Assembly: GCA_016840185.1 (NCBI GenBank)
Contig: JAEOSV010000036.1
Span: 1 to 6,288 of the forward strand
DNA: 6,288 nucleotides
Direction: 5' to 3'
From: Candidatus Hermodarchaeota archaeon
GTDB lineage: Archaea; Asgardarchaeota; Hermodarchaeia; Hermodarchaeales; Hermodarchaeaceae
Part shown: positions 5,414 through 6,288 of the stretch, in pieces
How the letters are laid out: each line of letters opens with the position of its first letter
Numbering within the stretch: position 1 is the first letter of the stretch
Notes under the pieces: generated by a model
Database searches by the model: none
Told to the model about the DNA's origin: nothing
The model's input: the letters and a program-made list of their open reading frames with translations, nothing else
Made by a program: the position numbers and the translations under genes

Positions 5414-5490
5414 TGCAGATTCCTCTCGTACCCTCAAACTGACTTGTGAATTAATTAATGTGTGGGGTAGTTAAGATCAGCCTAGTAGGC
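5414..5490 (-). promoter_or_regulatory. Promoter and ribosome-binding site of the hexose-phosphate mutase gene
   Basis: On the minus strand CATTAATTAATTCAC (5446-5460) is an A/T-rich TATA-like box. About 25 bp further is the expected transcription start near 5427, giving a short leader that just includes the GAGAGGA ribosome-binding site (5421-5427). The geometry fits archaeal promoters well. A small palindrome, GCCTA-G-TAGGC (5480-5490), abuts the stop codon of the upstream gene; it has no T-run after it, so it is not a clear terminator. Confidence 0.5.
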
Positions 5491-6201
5491 TTAAAACATG
5501 TTAGCGGGAACGTTTTGTCGAGAAACGAGTGATCGGGTTTCTTCGATGTGTGTACCGATTTCTTTACGGATGGCTTCAATGCGGTCGGACTCGAGATAGG
5601 GCTCCATGGTCCATAGTAGAAGGCTGGTGTAGAGTTCCTTCGGGTCCAATAGTTCCTCGATATTTCGGATGGTCTTCATACGGAAAAGATATTCATCCTC
5701 ATACATTGTCACGATCTGTCGGAGTTTTCGGCTCAAGGCGTCGACGTTTTCAACCAGTTGACTGACTCGTGCTTCATCGGTGCCTTCAGTTCCCAAGAGG
5801 GAGGCTCCGCGCCGTTGTAATTCAGAGACGCGCTTTTCCATTAGGCGCATTTTGCGAATTGAACTTTCAAAATCCGATGCCAGAGCCAGTACTTTGGGAA
5901 GAACCTTATCGAGTAGTCCCATGTTCTTGGTGATGGCTCGATCAACAATTCCATCAAAGGATGTAAGTTTTCCAAGGTCTTCGAGGTTGCGAAGATAATT
6001 GATTTTGGATAATGAGCCTAGGATAACTCGGATGGGTCGGAGTGAACTGCGATGTGCTGATTCCCAGCGATTCATGGCATCATCTAAGCCACCTGTGACT
6101 TCACGCATCGAGCGTCCAAACTCACGTATGACTGCAGCAAGATGGTCTTCATCAATTGACGTAGAACTCCCGAGGGAATCCGTAGACTTAACGACCCGCA
6201 T
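5491..6201 (-). CDS. Hypothetical all-helical, coiled-coil-forming protein
   Basis: I do not recognise this 236-residue protein. It has no signal peptide, membrane segment or Cys pair, and in fact no cysteine at all. The first 18 residues are Ser/Thr-rich and probably disordered. After them the sequence reads as long amphipathic helices with heptad-like spacing: about 19-50, 80-135 (DFESSIRKMRLMEKRVSELQRR at its end), 143-185 (RVSQLVENVDALSRKLRQIV) and 206-229. A short aromatic stretch, YTSLLLWTMEPYLE (191-204), interrupts the last two. The design suggests a homo-oligomeric scaffold, a membrane-curving or cytoskeleton-like factor, or a partner-binding protein; none of these is shown by a motif. 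The ATG at 6201 is well supported by AGGAG (6208-6212), 6 nt upstream. It is transcribed in the same direction as the mutase gene but separated from it by a likely promoter. Confidence 0.8.
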   Translation of the reverse strand: MRVVKSTDSLGSSTSIDEDHLAAVIREFGRSMREVTGGLDDAMNRWESAHRSSLRPIRVILGSLSKINYLRNLEDLGKLTSFDGIVDRAITKNMGLLDKVLPKVLALASDFESSIRKMRLMEKRVSELQRRGASLLGTEGTDEARVSQLVENVDALSRKLRQIVTMYEDEYLFRMKTIRNIEELLDPKELYTSLLLWTMEPYLESDRIEAIRKEIGTHIEETRSLVSRQNVPANMF

Positions 6202-6288
6202 CCTAATCTCCTAAAAGGAGTCTGCCAATTTAACTTCTTTGCTTTATGCATTGCAAAAAAAACCGTCTATAAAAAGGGGTTTAAAAGC
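6202..6288 (-). promoter_or_regulatory. Upstream region of the helical-protein gene, possibly a divergent promoter
   Basis: On the minus strand TGCATAAAGC (6241-6250) could be a TATA box, giving a start near 6219 and an 18-nt leader with the AGGAG site. A second candidate, CCTTTTTATAG (6267-6277), is farther upstream. Read on the plus strand, this same element is CTATAAAAAGG, an excellent archaeal TATA box pointing rightwards out of the window, so a divergent gene may begin just beyond 6288. The minus strand also has an unbroken T8 tract (6255-6262), which could terminate a gene entering from the right. The dyad TGCA-T-TGCA (6247-6255) overlaps the first box. Confidence 0.45.
6208..6220 (-). 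promoter_or_regulatory. Hairpin that can sequester the Shine-Dalgarno site
   Basis: The minus-strand leader reads CTCCT-TTT-AGGAG, a perfect 5-bp stem with a 3-nt loop. Its right arm is the ribosome-binding site of the helical-protein gene and its left arm is an exact anti-Shine-Dalgarno. Folding would hide the site and could limit translation. The stem is short, so it may not hold in cells that grow hot. If the transcript begins near 6219, as one TATA candidate predicts, the left arm would sit at the extreme 5' end. Confidence 0.4.

Noticed and set aside
5414..5437. TTG at 5437 as the mutase start
   Set aside because: There is no ribosome-binding site before it, and the extra codons span the GAGAGGA site that serves the GTG at 5413.
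5480..5490. GCCTA-G-TAGGC palindrome as a terminator
   Set aside because: The stem is only about 4-5 bp with a tiny loop and is not followed by a T-run on the minus strand.
1..6288. tRNA, rRNA, CRISPR repeats, insertion sequences, or a mobile island
   Set aside because: No cloverleaf, repeated spacer structure, transposase or integrase sequence, or long terminal repeats were seen. Gene content is housekeeping and composition looks even by eye.

Overview
The window is compact archaeal DNA. It carries an archaeal/eukaryotic-type ribosomal protein (eS26), the archaeal tRNA methyltransferase TrmY, an archaeal-type ThrRS editing domain, a CDP-alcohol phosphotransferase of the archaetidylinositol-phosphate synthase type, and PhoU/TrkA_C proteins typical of archaea. 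Several starts (GTG, TTG) follow purine-rich Shine-Dalgarno sites, and A/T-rich TATA-like boxes lie about 25 bp before plausible transcription starts. I cannot fix the phylum. A separately encoded ThrRS editing domain is known from Crenarchaeota, while TrmY and the PhoU/TrkA_C pair are more familiar from Euryarchaeota. An unusual lineage (for example Asgard or a deep branch) is possible but unproven.

Layout, left to right. The left edge (1-58) holds the first codons of a FAD-dependent oxidoreductase, probably thioredoxin reductase-like, on the minus strand. Positions 149-1352 hold two tandem paralogues on the minus strand, each a PhoU-like helical domain plus a TrkA_C (RCK_C) ligand-binding domain; the frames overlap by 23 bp and are probably translationally coupled. 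A 150-bp divergent promoter region containing a 14-bp dyad separates them from a plus-strand membrane enzyme of inositol-phospholipid synthesis (about 1503-2174). That gene runs tail-to-tail into a PadR-type regulator, overlapping it by 47 bp.

The next minus-strand cluster is transcribed eS26 -> trmY -> padR (3482 down to 2128). It joins a ribosomal protein, a tRNA-modification enzyme and a transcription regulator; trmY also seems to have its own TATA box. A second minus-strand cluster (5413 down to 3602) pairs a hexose-phosphate mutase with a freestanding threonyl-tRNA synthetase editing domain, 6 nt apart and followed by a possible hairpin/T-run terminator. The right side (5491-6201) encodes an all-helical protein I do not recognise, with a strong Shine-Dalgarno site that can fold into a small hairpin.

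Taken together, this is a housekeeping region for translation quality, tRNA modification, lipid and sugar-phosphate metabolism and ion homeostasis. I see no mobile element, CRISPR array, tRNA or rRNA. The most interesting points are the freestanding editing domain, the unknown helical protein, and short dyad elements in three promoter regions. No stretch longer than about 150 bp lacks a gene.
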